Assembly (NCBI GenBank): GCA_030426685.1
Contig: JAUHYC010000003.1
Coordinates: 62,001 to 126,000, forward strand
From: Alphaproteobacteria bacterium
GTDB taxonomy: Bacteria; Pseudomonadota; Alphaproteobacteria; Rhodobacterales; Rhodobacteraceae
DNA: 64,000 nucleotides
Direction: 5' to 3'
Below, piece by piece: positions 25,538 to 35,190 of the stretch. A model generated the notes under the pieces. The model was given only the letters and a program-made list of their open reading frames with translations, made no database searches and was not told the origin of the DNA. The translations under genes were made by a program, and so were the position numbers. Each line of letters begins with the position of its first letter. The first letter of the stretch is position 1.

Positions 25538-27174
25538 GCGACGATATCCTTCTCAAGGTCCGCGACCTCAAGATCGGCGCGACTGTCTATCCGCCGGGTG
25601 AAAAGCCCCATGACATCGAGATCGTGCACGGGGTCAGCTTTGACCTCGAACGCGGCAAGGTGCTGGGGCTGATCGGTGAATCCGGGGCCGGGAAATCCAC
25701 CATCGGCCTCGCCTCGATGGCGTATGGCCGGGGCGGCGTTGAAATCACCGGGGGCGAGGTTTGGGTCAACGGGCGCGACATCCTGAAATCACCACACAGT
25801 GACGTCCGCAAGCTACGCGGCGGTGAAGTCACCTATGTGTCCCAGTCCGCCGCCGCGTCATTCAACCCGGCCAAGAAAATCATGGATCAGGTTGTCGAAG
25901 CCGCAGTTGAACAGAAGAAGTTCAGCCGCAAAGAAGCCGAAGGCCGCGCGCGTGAGCTGTTCGCCAAGCTGGGCCTGCCTGATCCGGACAATATCGGCGA
26001 TCGTTACCCGCACCAGGTGTCGGGTGGTCAGTTACAGCGCTGCATGACCGCATTGGCACTATGTCCCGAGCCTGACCTGGTGGTATTCGATGAACCCACC
26101 ACGGCGCTGGATGTGACCACCCAGATCGACGTTCTGATGGCCATTAAGGAGGCCATTGCTGATACCGGTGTCGCCGCGCTCTACATCACGCACGATCTCG
26201 CCGTCGTTGCTCAGGTGAGTGACGATATCATGGTTTTGCGGATGGGTGATACGGTCGAATACGGCAGCACCGATCAGATCATCAACAACCCGCAGGAAGA
26301 GTATACGCAGGCTCTGGTTTCGGTCCGCTCAATCGAACACGAAGAGAAACAACCCACACAGGAGCCAGTGCTCAGCGTTGATGGGATCACTGCGCGCTAC
26401 AAAGGGTTGAACTTTGACGTGCTGCATAACGTCAATGTCGAGCTTCATCCGGGGCAGACGCTGGCGATTGTGGGTGAATCCGGTTCCGGCAAGTCGACGC
26501 TGGCGCGGGTGATCACCGGTCTGTTACCGCCGCGCGATGGTGAGATCACCTTTGCCGGACGCAAACTCTCGCCTGACCTGAAGGGGCGCACCCGAGAGGA
26601 TCTGCGAGAATTACAGATGATCTATCAGATGGCAGACGTTGCGATGAACCCGCGTCAGACCGTCGGGACCATCATCGGTCGTCCGCTGGAATTCTACTTC
26701 AACATGCGCGGCTCGGAGAAGCGCAAGCGGATCGTAGAGTTGTTGGATGAGATCGAACTGGGTGAGAAGTTCATCGATCGCTACCCAGCCGAGCTGTCGG
26801 GCGGTCAGAAACAGCGTGTCTGTATCGCGCGCTCGCTGGCAGCCAAACCCAAGATGATCATCTGTGACGAGGTGACATCCGCGCTCGACCCGCTGGTGGC
26901 GGATGGTATTCTCAAGCTGCTGCTCGATTTGCAGAAGATCGAAGATGTGGCCTATCTGTTCATCACTCACGATCTGGCGACGGTGCGCGCCATTAGCGAC
27001 AGTATCGCGGTGATGTATCAGGGGCGCGTGGCCCGGTACGGCTCAAAAAGCCATGTGCTGACACCACCTTTCGACGACTACACCGACCTTCTGCTCAGCT
27101 CGGTCCCCGAGATGCATCTGGGCTGGCTGGAAGAGGTTGTCGCCCATCGCAAAATGGAAAGCGCTGGCAACTGA
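25534..27174 (+). CDS. ABC transporter ATPase, fused DppD-DppF type
   Basis: A 546-residue protein holding two complete ATPase domains. The first has Walker A GESGAGKST (48-56), signature VSGGQLQRC and Walker B LVVFDEP. The second, from about residue 280, has GESGSGKST (near 315), LSGGQKQRV and MIICDEV. Peptide importers usually encode these as two genes; here one chain supplies both. Both sites look active. It overlaps the upstream permease gene by four bases and a terminator follows. Confidence 0.94.
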   Translation: MSDDILLKVRDLKIGATVYPPGEKPHDIEIVHGVSFDLERGKVLGLIGESGAGKSTIGLASMAYGRGGVEITGGEVWVNGRDILKSPHSDVRKLRGGEVTYVSQSAAASFNPAKKIMDQVVEAAVEQKKFSRKEAEGRARELFAKLGLPDPDNIGDRYPHQVSGGQLQRCMTALALCPEPDLVVFDEPTTALDVTTQIDVLMAIKEAIADTGVAALYITHDLAVVAQVSDDIMVLRMGDTVEYGSTDQIINNPQEEYTQALVSVRSIEHEEKQPTQEPVLSVDGITARYKGLNFDVLHNVNVELHPGQTLAIVGESGSGKSTLARVITGLLPPRDGEITFAGRKLSPDLKGRTREDLRELQMIYQMADVAMNPRQTVGTIIGRPLEFYFNMRGSEKRKRIVELLDEIELGEKFIDRYPAELSGGQKQRVCIARSLAAKPKMIICDEVTSALDPLVADGILKLLLDLQKIEDVAYLFITHDLATVRAISDSIAVMYQGRVARYGSKSHVLTPPFDDYTDLLLSSVPEMHLGWLEEVVAHRKMESAGN

Positions 27175-27204
27175 TTGTGCAGGGGACAGCTGGATGACAT
27201 TTCG

Positions 27205-27232
27205 AAATCCCGGCACGTTGGTGTCGGGATTT
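27205..27232 (+). terminator. Terminator of the ABC importer operon
   Basis: AAATCCCGGCAC-GTTG-GTGTCGGGATTT forms a 12-bp stem (one G-T pair) followed by TTTTA, 31 bases after the ATPase stop. Confidence 0.75.
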
Positions 27233-27313
27233 TACTATTGGCGGCGTGAATGGACGCCCCGTGGATCAAGAATCCCATAGGGTCACCGGAAAACGCAGCA
27301 GGAAAGAAGAAAC

Positions 27314-28150
27314 ATGGACCGCAAACTGCTCTTGATCATCCTTGATGGCGTACCGTGGCGCAATTTCCGCCGCCTGTTCGGCAATCTGGAAGGTTGGGTC
27401 GACAGCGGCGAGGCGCAGGTTTGGAAGCTGCGTTCAGTTTTGCCCTCGACTTCGGCCAGTTGCTATGCCTCGATCCACACCGGCGTGTCCCCGCAGGAGC
27501 ACGGCTGCACCGGCAACGGAAATGTATTCCGGCTGAACCACAAGGACATTTTCAGCCAGGTGCGTGAGGCGGGAGGTGTCACCGGGGCCATTACACACAG
27601 CTACTGGTCGCAGTTTTTCAACCGCCACCCCTTCGACTATGTCCGCGATGTGGAATATGACGAGCCCGACAGCCTGACGATCAATCATGGCCGGTTCCAC
27701 TCGATGACCGGCTACAACAAGGCGAACCAGATGACGCCTTGTGACGTGGACCTGTTCGCCTCACTCACCAACTTGTGCCTGCGGTTCGGGCTGGACTATG
27801 GCATTCTGCACACCTGCACACTGGACAGCATGGGGCACCGGTTCCACCATGACTGTGAAGAGATGGACCACGCCTGTTTCGTGATGGACGAAATGCTGGC
27901 GCCGTTCATTCCCCGTTGGCGGCAGCTTGGCTACGAGGTCATCGTCACCGCGGACCATGGGCAGGATGAACGCGGCCATCACGGCGGACGCAGCCCGTTG
28001 CAGCAGGAAACGGCTCTGTATTACTTCGGGGATGCCAAAGGTCCACAGGCCGACGCAGTCATTGATCAGTTGCAGCTGGCCCCGACAATCCTGAACCGCA
28101 TGGGAGCGCCTGTCGCGGATACGATGAAAGCGGAACCGTTCCTGCGCTAA
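27314..28150 (+). CDS. Alkaline phosphatase-superfamily phosphodiesterase
   Basis: A 278-residue protein of the nucleotide pyrophosphatase/phosphodiesterase group. Metal residues are Asp11 (LIILDGVP), the Ser/Thr nucleophile in LPSTSAS (44-49), TLDSMGH in the middle and TADHGQDERGHHGG near the C-terminus. No signal peptide is seen, so it is cytoplasmic, unlike most family members. It lies 139 bases past the importer operon beyond a terminator; it may act on the same compound but this is inference. Confidence 0.8.
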   Translation: MDRKLLLIILDGVPWRNFRRLFGNLEGWVDSGEAQVWKLRSVLPSTSASCYASIHTGVSPQEHGCTGNGNVFRLNHKDIFSQVREAGGVTGAITHSYWSQFFNRHPFDYVRDVEYDEPDSLTINHGRFHSMTGYNKANQMTPCDVDLFASLTNLCLRFGLDYGILHTCTLDSMGHRFHHDCEEMDHACFVMDEMLAPFIPRWRQLGYEVIVTADHGQDERGHHGGRSPLQQETALYYFGDAKGPQADAVIDQLQLAPTILNRMGAPVADTMKAEPFLR

Positions 28151-28153
28151 GCG

Positions 28154-29077
28154 TCAGTCGTAAGACCAGATCCCCTGCCCCAGCGCCTCAATCGCCACGG
28201 ATATCCGCTCAAAGCTGTCTGCGGCCCGTTGGACAGTGGTACGGGCCCGCAGGTAGCCGTGGACCAGACCGGGCTCGTTGATCCAATGCGCCAGTCCGCC
28301 CGCGGCGCTGATCCTGTCACAATAGGCCGAGCCGTCATCACGCAGCGGATCGCAATCAGCTGTCACAGCAACGGTTGGTGGAAGGCCCGAGAAGTCGCCG
28401 TCCTGAAGAGGTGCAAAGGTCGGGTCCCCGACTGGTACTTCACCTTCGCAGCGCACGGTCTGATAGAACAGAACGTCATCTAGGGTCAGCAGCGGAGCGT
28501 TGGCGTGTTCGATATACGAGCCCTTGTCCACATCACCGCCCAGCCCCGGATAGATCAGGACCAGTCCGAGCAGATTGTCCAGCCGCCCCCGGCCGTGATG
28601 CGCCACCGCTGCGGCGAGATTGCCGCCGGCGCTGTCTCCGGCAAGCACGATTGGGTCGCCATATTCCCGCACAACCCAGAGAGTCGCGGTCCAGCTGTCC
28701 TGAAACTGCGCAGGATGCACGTGTTCAGGGCATAACCGGTAGTCAACGGATATGATCCGATAACCCGTCTGCAGGCAAAGCTCGGCGCAGACATCGTCGT
28801 GGCTGTCCAACCCGCCGACGACAAAGCCACCGCCATGAAAGTAGACCACGCTTCGTGTCGGGTCGCCTGCGGAATAGACGCGAATCGGAACGCCGTCAGC
28901 GTCCCGGTCCCGCACATCTACACCCGCCGGGCGCGGCTGGCGAAAGTCCTGACACATCGCATCATAGACTCGGCGCTGGTCCTCGATGGACATCTCGACC
29001 GCGTCATCAGGATAGCGTTCAGCCGTGCGGCGTATGAACGCCCAGGTTTCTTCGTCAATCAGGCGTTCATAGTCCAT
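28154..29077 (-). CDS. Alpha/beta hydrolase (hormone-sensitive-lipase family)
   Basis: A 307-residue esterase/lipase. The oxyanion-hole motif YFHGGGFV is near residue 80 and the nucleophile elbow LAGDSAGGN near 148; the acid (TADCDPLRDDG) and His (LVHGY) follow in the right order. The family hydrolyses short-chain esters. It lies 12 bases downstream of the acyl-CoA synthetase gene on the same strand and may share its transcript. Confidence 0.88.
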   Translation of the reverse strand: MDYERLIDEETWAFIRRTAERYPDDAVEMSIEDQRRVYDAMCQDFRQPRPAGVDVRDRDADGVPIRVYSAGDPTRSVVYFHGGGFVVGGLDSHDDVCAELCLQTGYRIISVDYRLCPEHVHPAQFQDSWTATLWVVREYGDPIVLAGDSAGGNLAAAVAHHGRGRLDNLLGLVLIYPGLGGDVDKGSYIEHANAPLLTLDDVLFYQTVRCEGEVPVGDPTFAPLQDGDFSGLPPTVAVTADCDPLRDDGSAYCDRISAAGGLAHWINEPGLVHGYLRARTTVQRAADSFERISVAIEALGQGIWSYD

Positions 29078-29089
29078 TGTCCCTCCGGC

Positions 29090-30979
29090 TTATTCAGACC
29101 ACTCCCACGGCCGGGTGAACGACCCCAGCACTTTCGAGACATCGTCCTCGGAGGAGCCGTTCGCGTCAAGCTGTGCGACAAGGCCGCGTTTCTTGTCGTC
29201 AATGACCGACACGACCCGCGCGGCCACACCTGCTGTCTCCAGCGCGCCATTGTAGATGCGTGTGATGGCCTGTTTGCGCAGTTCCGGTTTGAACACTTTG
29301 CCAACAGCGGTTTTTGGAAGCTCGGGCAGAATGGTCATGTGCTTGGGCTGTGCGGCCCGCTCGTGTACGTGGACCTTGCAGTATTCCAGCAATTCACTTT
29401 CGGTGGCCGATGCCCCCTCGACCAGTTCGACGAAGGCACAGGGAACCTCGCCCGAATGGGCATCGGGCTGACCGATCGCACCGGCAAAGGCAACGGCATT
29501 GTGACCCAACAGGGCCTCTTCGATCTCGGCCGGGTCGATGTTGTGGCCACCACGAATGATCAGGTCCTTGGCGCGGCCCGTGATCCAGAGATAGCCATCC
29601 TCATCAAACCGTCCCAGATCACCCGTGCGCAGGTATTTGTCGAAGTGATACAGGTTCGTGTTTTTGTCTGTCTCGGTATAAGTGTTGCCCGCGAAGACAC
29701 CAGGGTTCGAGATGCAGATTTCGCCGATCTCATCTGTGCCGCATTCTTTGGGTCCGTCCGGCGTATCCTGCAGGATTTTGACATCCGTGTAGGGGAACGG
29801 AATACCGATCGAGCCAATCTTTTTCTCACCATCCACCGGGTTGCATGAGACCAGACAGGTTGCCTCGGTCAGGCCGTAGCCTTCGACGATGGTAACGCCC
29901 GTTGCCTCTTCAAAGCGGCGGAACAGTTCCACAGGTAGCGGGGCAGAACCTGAGAACGCGGTTTTCACGCTCGAGATATCGGCATCCACCGGGCGCTGCA
30001 TCTTGGCTGAAATCGCGGTGGGTACGGTGATGATGAACGAAACCTTCCAGCGTTCGATCAATTTCCAGAAATTGTCGAACACGCCATCGCCGCGATACCC
30101 CGCGGGCGTCGGGAAGATCACATGCGCACCCGAGGATACGGCCGCCATCACGATCACATGCACTGCAAAAACGTGGAACATGGGCAGCGGGCACATGATG
30201 ACGTCATTTTCATCAAACAGCAGAGTCTGACCCAGCCAGCCATTATAGATCAGGCCGGAGTATTTGTGCTGCGCCACCTTGGGCATACCGGTGGTTCCAC
30301 CGGTGTGGAAATAGCAGGCAACACGATCCTCCTTGCTGTCTTCGAAATTCAGCGTCTTGGGGTGCTTGTCCAGCTCCGCATTGAAACTCTTGTAATCCGC
30401 GTGGGCCAGATGCTCTTTGTCACCCATCTTGGGTCGCAGGAACGGCACCAGCCAGGATTTGGGCGGGGTCAGGTAGCGGTTCAGATCGATTTCCAGAATG
30501 GTATTCACGCCCGGCGCGTGACGCACAGCCTCTTCCACCTTCTGGGCCACATCGGTTTTCGGAAAGGATTTCAGTGTGACAACCACCTTGGCCTTGGTCT
30601 CACGCAGAATTGCAGCGATCTGTTCAGGCTCCAGCAGCGGGTTGATCGGGTTCACGATACCCGCCACCGCACCCCCCATCAGGGTGATCAGCGTTTCATT
30701 ACAGTTGGGCAGCACGTAGGCCACCACATCTTTTTCACCGATACCCAACGAGCGGAACAGGTTTGCGGCCTGATTGACCTTGCCCAAAAGCTCGGACCAC
30801 GTCAGCGTCTCGGCCTTGTCGGTAGGGCCGGACAACAGCTGAAAGCTCATTGCTTTGTGATTGGGGAACTTGCCCGCTGTGCGTGACAGCAATTGATGGA
30901 AGGTGACCGGAACATCCCGATCCTCCCAAGGCATCTCCTGCTCCATTCGTGCCTTGTCTGCGACTCCCACAAAGGCCAT
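29090..30979 (-). CDS. Acyl-CoA synthetase (AMP-binding family)
   Basis: A 629-residue ANL-superfamily ligase that activates a carboxylic acid as acyl-AMP and then acyl-CoA. The P-loop is FHTGGTTGMPKVAQH (near residue 228). The A5 region VEGYGLTEAT, A7 LRTGDLG and A10 PKTAVGKVFK with its catalytic Lys are all present. It is longer than most FadD proteins by a C-terminal extension of about 40 residues. The acid substrate is not predictable. Confidence 0.9.
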   Translation of the reverse strand: MAFVGVADKARMEQEMPWEDRDVPVTFHQLLSRTAGKFPNHKAMSFQLLSGPTDKAETLTWSELLGKVNQAANLFRSLGIGEKDVVAYVLPNCNETLITLMGGAVAGIVNPINPLLEPEQIAAILRETKAKVVVTLKSFPKTDVAQKVEEAVRHAPGVNTILEIDLNRYLTPPKSWLVPFLRPKMGDKEHLAHADYKSFNAELDKHPKTLNFEDSKEDRVACYFHTGGTTGMPKVAQHKYSGLIYNGWLGQTLLFDENDVIMCPLPMFHVFAVHVIVMAAVSSGAHVIFPTPAGYRGDGVFDNFWKLIERWKVSFIITVPTAISAKMQRPVDADISSVKTAFSGSAPLPVELFRRFEEATGVTIVEGYGLTEATCLVSCNPVDGEKKIGSIGIPFPYTDVKILQDTPDGPKECGTDEIGEICISNPGVFAGNTYTETDKNTNLYHFDKYLRTGDLGRFDEDGYLWITGRAKDLIIRGGHNIDPAEIEEALLGHNAVAFAGAIGQPDAHSGEVPCAFVELVEGASATESELLEYCKVHVHERAAQPKHMTILPELPKTAVGKVFKPELRKQAITRIYNGALETAGVAARVVSVIDDKKRGLVAQLDANGSSEDDVSKVLGSFTRPWEWSE

Positions 30980-31137
30980 ATGTCTCCTCCCCTTTTCTCT
31001 CCCGTGTCAAGCGCGGGCTTGTTTGTCGCGTCCAAGATGGAAGCAAAACAAACCACGCGCAAGCGAGGGCTTAGCTGTCAGGTCAGAGAAAATGTAGAAT
31101 GACGCTACGGCGGTTCGCGATATGCCGGAGCGTCACT

Positions 31138-32958
31138 TTATTCGGCGGCCACACCATCGGTGAATTGCAGCCGTGCTAGACGTGCATAAAGCCCGCCCTG
31201 TGCCACCAGATCATCATGAGTGCCCTGCGCAACGATCCGTCCGGCTTCGAGTACGACAATCCGGTCGGCCTTTTTTACGGTCGCCAACCGGTGCGCCACG
31301 ATCAGAGTCGTACGTCCTGCGCGCATCTTGTCGACAGCGCCCTGCACGGCACGTTCGCTTTCCGCATCCAGAGCCGAGGTTGCCTCGTCCAGCAGCAGAA
31401 CCGGTGCGTCCCGCAGGATGGCGCGAGCGATGGCGATGCGCTGTTTCTGCCCGCCGGACAGCATCACGCCCCGCTCACCCACGAAACTGTCATAACCTTC
31501 CGGCAAGGCCGAGATGAACCCATGCGCCGCGGCGGCGTGGGCAGCGGCCTCTACCTCGGCGTCGGTGGCGTCCAGACGGCCAAAGCGGATGTTCTCGCGC
31601 GCCGACGCGGCAAAGATCACCGGATCCTGCGGCACCAGTGCCATGTGCTGGCGGAACTCGGTACGATCCATGTCGCGCAGGTCTACACCATCCAGGCTGA
31701 CCTGCCCCGCATCCGGATCATAGAACCGTTGCAGCATCTGGATCACGGTTGTCTTGCCTGCGCCGGATGGCCCGACAAAGGCCACTGTTTCACCGGGATT
31801 GACCTGCAACGAAAAATGATCCAGCGCCATGACATCCGGGCGCGCGGGATAGCGGAACGTCACATCATCAAATCGAATCTCGCCGCGCACGGGTGTGGGC
31901 AGAGACCTGGCCTGCACCGGATCGTTGACGGTATCCTGCGCGTTCAGCAATTCGACCAGTCGTTCAGTGGCGCCAGCGGCGCGCTGTAGTTCGCTCCAGA
32001 TTTCGGACAAGGCCGCGACCGAGCCTGCCATGATGATCGAATAGATCACAAACTGGATCAGGACACCTTCGGTCATCACGCCGTTGCGCACGTCATTGGC
32101 ACCCATCCAGAGAACACCGACAATGCCTGAAAATACGAGGAAGATAACAATGACCGTCAGCACCGCGCGCGTCTGGATGCGGCGCAGCGAGACCACATAG
32201 GAGGTTTCGGTCATCTCATCGAATTGCTGGCGGCTCGCCTGCTCATGGGTAAAGGCCTGCACGGTCTGAACCGCGCCCAGCGCCTCACCTGCATTGCCCG
32301 ACGAGGCCGCAATCCAGTCCTGATTTTCGCGGCTGATCACACGCAACCTGCGCCCCAGAACCAGAATGGGGACAATCACCAACGGAATCAGTAAAAGAAC
32401 CATCCCCGTCAGCTTGGCAGATGTCAGCAACATCAGCACCAGACCGCCAATGAACATCAGCAGATTGCGCAGCGCAATTGAGACCGAGGACCCCAGAACA
32501 GACTGAATCAGAGTCGTGTCGGTGGTGATCCGGCTCAGCACCTCGCCAGTCATGATGCGTTCGTAGAACGCGGGGCTCATCCCGATGACGCGGTCAAATA
32601 CGGCTTTTCGGATATCGGCAACCACGCGCTCACCCAGCCGGGTCACAAGCGCGTAGCGTATGCCGGTGCCGATGGCGAGGATACCTGCAATGCCAAGCGC
32701 GGCCAGAAAATACCACTCTAACAAGTGGCCGTCTTCGATGCGGAAATTGTCGACCACCCGACGCACGGCCAATGGCAGCGTCAGGGTCATGCTCGCTGTC
32801 AGGATCAGCGCAAGGGTCGCGCCGATCATCAGCAGCCGATAGGGTTTCATGAACGGCCAGAGCGACCGCAAAACGCCGATCTTCTTCGATCCGGCCCGTT
32901 CTTCATTGGCACCGGGTGCCGGTGTGTTTGCTGGGCTGGCGGAGCGTGTTCTTGCCAT
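31138..32958 (-). CDS. ABC exporter with fused permease and ATPase (MsbA/LmrA type)
   Basis: A 606-residue half-transporter. Six membrane helices occupy about residues 30-320; the ATPase domain follows with Walker A GPSGAGKTT, signature LSGGQKQRIAIARAIL and Walker B VLLLDEATSALD. It would work as a homodimer exporting lipid or drug-like substrates. ATG 32958 is preferred; a GTG at 32985 gives a nine-residue longer form. A tRNA gene lies upstream on the same strand. Confidence 0.9.
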   Translation of the reverse strand: MARTRSASPANTPAPGANEERAGSKKIGVLRSLWPFMKPYRLLMIGATLALILTASMTLTLPLAVRRVVDNFRIEDGHLLEWYFLAALGIAGILAIGTGIRYALVTRLGERVVADIRKAVFDRVIGMSPAFYERIMTGEVLSRITTDTTLIQSVLGSSVSIALRNLLMFIGGLVLMLLTSAKLTGMVLLLIPLVIVPILVLGRRLRVISRENQDWIAASSGNAGEALGAVQTVQAFTHEQASRQQFDEMTETSYVVSLRRIQTRAVLTVIVIFLVFSGIVGVLWMGANDVRNGVMTEGVLIQFVIYSIIMAGSVAALSEIWSELQRAAGATERLVELLNAQDTVNDPVQARSLPTPVRGEIRFDDVTFRYPARPDVMALDHFSLQVNPGETVAFVGPSGAGKTTVIQMLQRFYDPDAGQVSLDGVDLRDMDRTEFRQHMALVPQDPVIFAASARENIRFGRLDATDAEVEAAAHAAAAHGFISALPEGYDSFVGERGVMLSGGQKQRIAIARAILRDAPVLLLDEATSALDAESERAVQGAVDKMRAGRTTLIVAHRLATVKKADRIVVLEAGRIVAQGTHDDLVAQGGLYARLARLQFTDGVAAE

Positions 32959-33102
32959 GTCTGGCCCTTGTATCTTGGTCGTCACCCTTATCAGGCGTCA
33001 ATCCCCGCTTCTTGGCGATACTGTCCGTTGGGGTCAAGCGACGGACGCGGTTTAGCACCCGAACAAGGTCCATTTGACGCAATCATGATGGGTGGGCTGA
33101 GT

Positions 33103-33176
33103 TGGAGCGGGTAGACGGAATCGAACCGACATAGCCTGCTTGGAAGGCAGGGGCTTTACCATTAAGCTATACCCGC
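33103..33176 (-). tRNA. tRNA-Gly(TCC)
   Basis: On the minus strand GCGGGTA pairs with TACCCGC to form the acceptor stem, and the gene encodes its own CCA. The D arm is AGCTTAATGGTAAAGC, the anticodon loop CTTCCAA gives TCC, and the T loop is GTTCGATTC. The length is 74 nt. It reads GGA and GGG codons. No other RNA gene is adjacent. Confidence 0.97.
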
Positions 33177-33363
33177 TCAGCGTTTGGGCTGAGTATTCCA
33201 TGCGTTTGCAGGCGTCAAGAAGCGAAATACGCCTTTATGCGGTTTTCTCCGGCTCCAGCGGCCCGCCTGCCAGCACCGGTTGCGAAAATGTGGTATGGTG
33301 CTGCGATCCGTAGCCCGCGCCATTTGCGGCGGGTGACGGATCGACAGTGGGGGACTTTTCAAA

Positions 33364-35007
33364 ATGACCGATTTTGACCTTGGCACATATCACCGCGCAA
33401 TCACGACAACTTCCCGGGACGCACAAAACCTGTTCGACCAGGGGCTGATCTGGCTGTTTGGCTACAATCACGAGGCCGCAGCTCTTTGCTTCGAGAAGGC
33501 CTTGGAGCATGACCCGAATTGCGGCATGGCGCATTGGGGCGTCGCTTATGCGATAGGACCAAACTACAACAAACCCTGGGAGTTTTTTGAACCTGACGAA
33601 AAGGCTGCGACACTTGTGCGGGCCCGGCAGGCGATCGATGCCGCCATGGCCCGGCGCGACAAGGTAACCCCGGTCGAGGCCGCGCTGATCGAGGCAATCT
33701 CGCACCGGTTTCCGACCGATCCGAAGATTGAGGATTACGGTCCATGGAACGACGCGTTCTCGGATTCCATGCGTCAGGTTTATACCGATTTTCCCGATGA
33801 CCTTGATGTCTCGTCGATCTTTGCCGAAGCGCTGATGAACCGAACGCCGTGGATGCTATGGGATCTGAAGAACGGGGTGCCCGCAGAAGGGGCCTCGACA
33901 TCAGAGGCGCAGGCAGTGCTGGAGCGGGCGTTTGACACGCTGCCGGGTGCCTGGGATCACCCCGGCCTGCTACATATGTATATCCACCTGATGGAGATGT
34001 CGCCCACGCCCGAAAAGGCGCTGCTGCACGGGGATCGCCTGGTCGACCTGGTACCTGACAGCGGCCATCTGGTGCATATGGCCACCCATATCGATGTGCT
34101 CTGCGGCGATTATCAAAATGTTGTCTGGCGCAATCATCGTGCCGCTGCGGTCGATCGGAAATACGAGGCCATGGCGGGGGGCGAAAACTTCTATACCGTT
34201 TACCGCGTCCACAATGTACATTTTGAGGCCTATGGTGCGATGTTCCTGGGTCAGCCCGAAAAGGCATTGGCCGCGTCCGAGGAACTGATGCGGATGTTGC
34301 CCGAAGACGTGATCCGGTTCTTCCCGGACTTGTTCGAATCCTTCTATGGCAAGAAAGTTCACGTGATGGTCCGTTTCGGCATGTGGCGTGAGATTCTGGA
34401 TGAACCCATGCCGGACGATGCGGAGCTTTACAGCTATACCACCGCAGCAATCCGGCAGGCACGTGCCGTGGCAATGGCCAATCTGGGGCAGTTGGACGCT
34501 GCGCAACAGGCGCGAGACCTGGCCGTTCAGGCCCGCAAGAATGTGCCCGAAAGCCGCCTGGTCTTTAACAACACCGCCGAGGATGTCCTGATGATCGGTG
34601 AGGCGATGATGGACGGTGAAATTGCCTTCAAATCCGGCGATCACGAGGGTGGTCTGTCGCATCTGCGCCGATCCGTCGAACTGGATGATGCTCTGGTCTA
34701 TGACGAGCCATGGGGTTGGATGCAACCGACGCGCCACGCACTGGGGGCCTTGTTGATGGAAGCCGGACAATATGACGAGGCCGAAGCCGTCTATCGCGCC
34801 GATCTTGGGTTGGACAACACGCTGGCCCGCGCCTGTCAGCATCCGCGCAATATCTGGAGCCTGCACGGGTTGCATGAATGCCTGGTGCGGCGAGGTGAAG
34901 AGACCGAAGCAAGGCATATCAAGCTTTTGCTCGATCAGGCCTCGGCGCGCGCAACGGTGCCGGTGCGTGCGTCGTGCTATTGCCGAAGCAAGGCAGAGGC
35001 CGCCTAA
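33364..35007 (+). CDS. Tetratricopeptide-repeat protein
   Basis: A 547-residue cytoplasmic protein without signal peptide. The first 65 residues hold a clear TPR (DQGLIWLFGYNHEAAALCFEKALEHDPNCGMAHWG). The middle carries paired His motifs (HPGLLHMYIHLMEM, GHLVHMATHIDVLCGDY) and more TPRs come after residue 380 (ALGALLMEAGQYDEAEAVYRADLG). Such repeats bind proteins; the His-rich core might bind metal. The specific role is unknown. It lies upstream of the Pho-regulated phoX gene but in a separate unit. Confidence 0.8.
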   Translation: MTDFDLGTYHRAITTTSRDAQNLFDQGLIWLFGYNHEAAALCFEKALEHDPNCGMAHWGVAYAIGPNYNKPWEFFEPDEKAATLVRARQAIDAAMARRDKVTPVEAALIEAISHRFPTDPKIEDYGPWNDAFSDSMRQVYTDFPDDLDVSSIFAEALMNRTPWMLWDLKNGVPAEGASTSEAQAVLERAFDTLPGAWDHPGLLHMYIHLMEMSPTPEKALLHGDRLVDLVPDSGHLVHMATHIDVLCGDYQNVVWRNHRAAAVDRKYEAMAGGENFYTVYRVHNVHFEAYGAMFLGQPEKALAASEELMRMLPEDVIRFFPDLFESFYGKKVHVMVRFGMWREILDEPMPDDAELYSYTTAAIRQARAVAMANLGQLDAAQQARDLAVQARKNVPESRLVFNNTAEDVLMIGEAMMDGEIAFKSGDHEGGLSHLRRSVELDDALVYDEPWGWMQPTRHALGALLMEAGQYDEAEAVYRADLGLDNTLARACQHPRNIWSLHGLHECLVRRGEETEARHIKLLLDQASARATVPVRASCYCRSKAEAA

Positions 35008-35106
35008 GCCGCTACGCCTAGTCGCGCCTATAACACACGTCTGATTCATGATCAGAACAGCAGCCAGATCAGTTTCAATCCGCCTGCGACGCTGAGTGCA
35101 ACATAA

Positions 35107-35151
35107 CTTTAGCAAAACCGTTAATTTTCTGTCATGTGAGCACCCTAAATC
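35107..35151 (+). promoter_or_regulatory. Pho box and promoter of phoX
   Basis: Three 7-bp units spaced every 11 bases: CTTTAGC (35107), CCGTTAA (35118) and CTGTCAT (35129), separated by AAAA and TTTT. The last unit equals the E. coli Pho-box consensus. About 10 bases further on is a TAAATC -10-like element, as in PhoB-activated promoters that lack a -35 box. The ATG of phoX is at 35191. PhoB activation under phosphate starvation is therefore expected. Confidence 0.75.
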
Positions 35152-35190
35152 CGCGGAACAAATCTGAGTTAAGACAGCCAGGAGCTATCC

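Noticed and set aside
35040-35100. A minus-strand stretch reading VALSVAGGLKLIWLLF then stop
   Set aside because: It looks like the end of a membrane protein, but a stop codon lies just upstream in frame and no start or homologous body is present. It may be a remnant; evidence is too thin.
33970-35115. A 381-codon minus-strand frame
   Set aside because: It is antisense to the TPR protein gene, has no recognisable domain and arises from codon bias. The same holds for 38566-39660, 23148-24011, 20679-21626, 16085-16978, 54701-55624 and 55365-56198.
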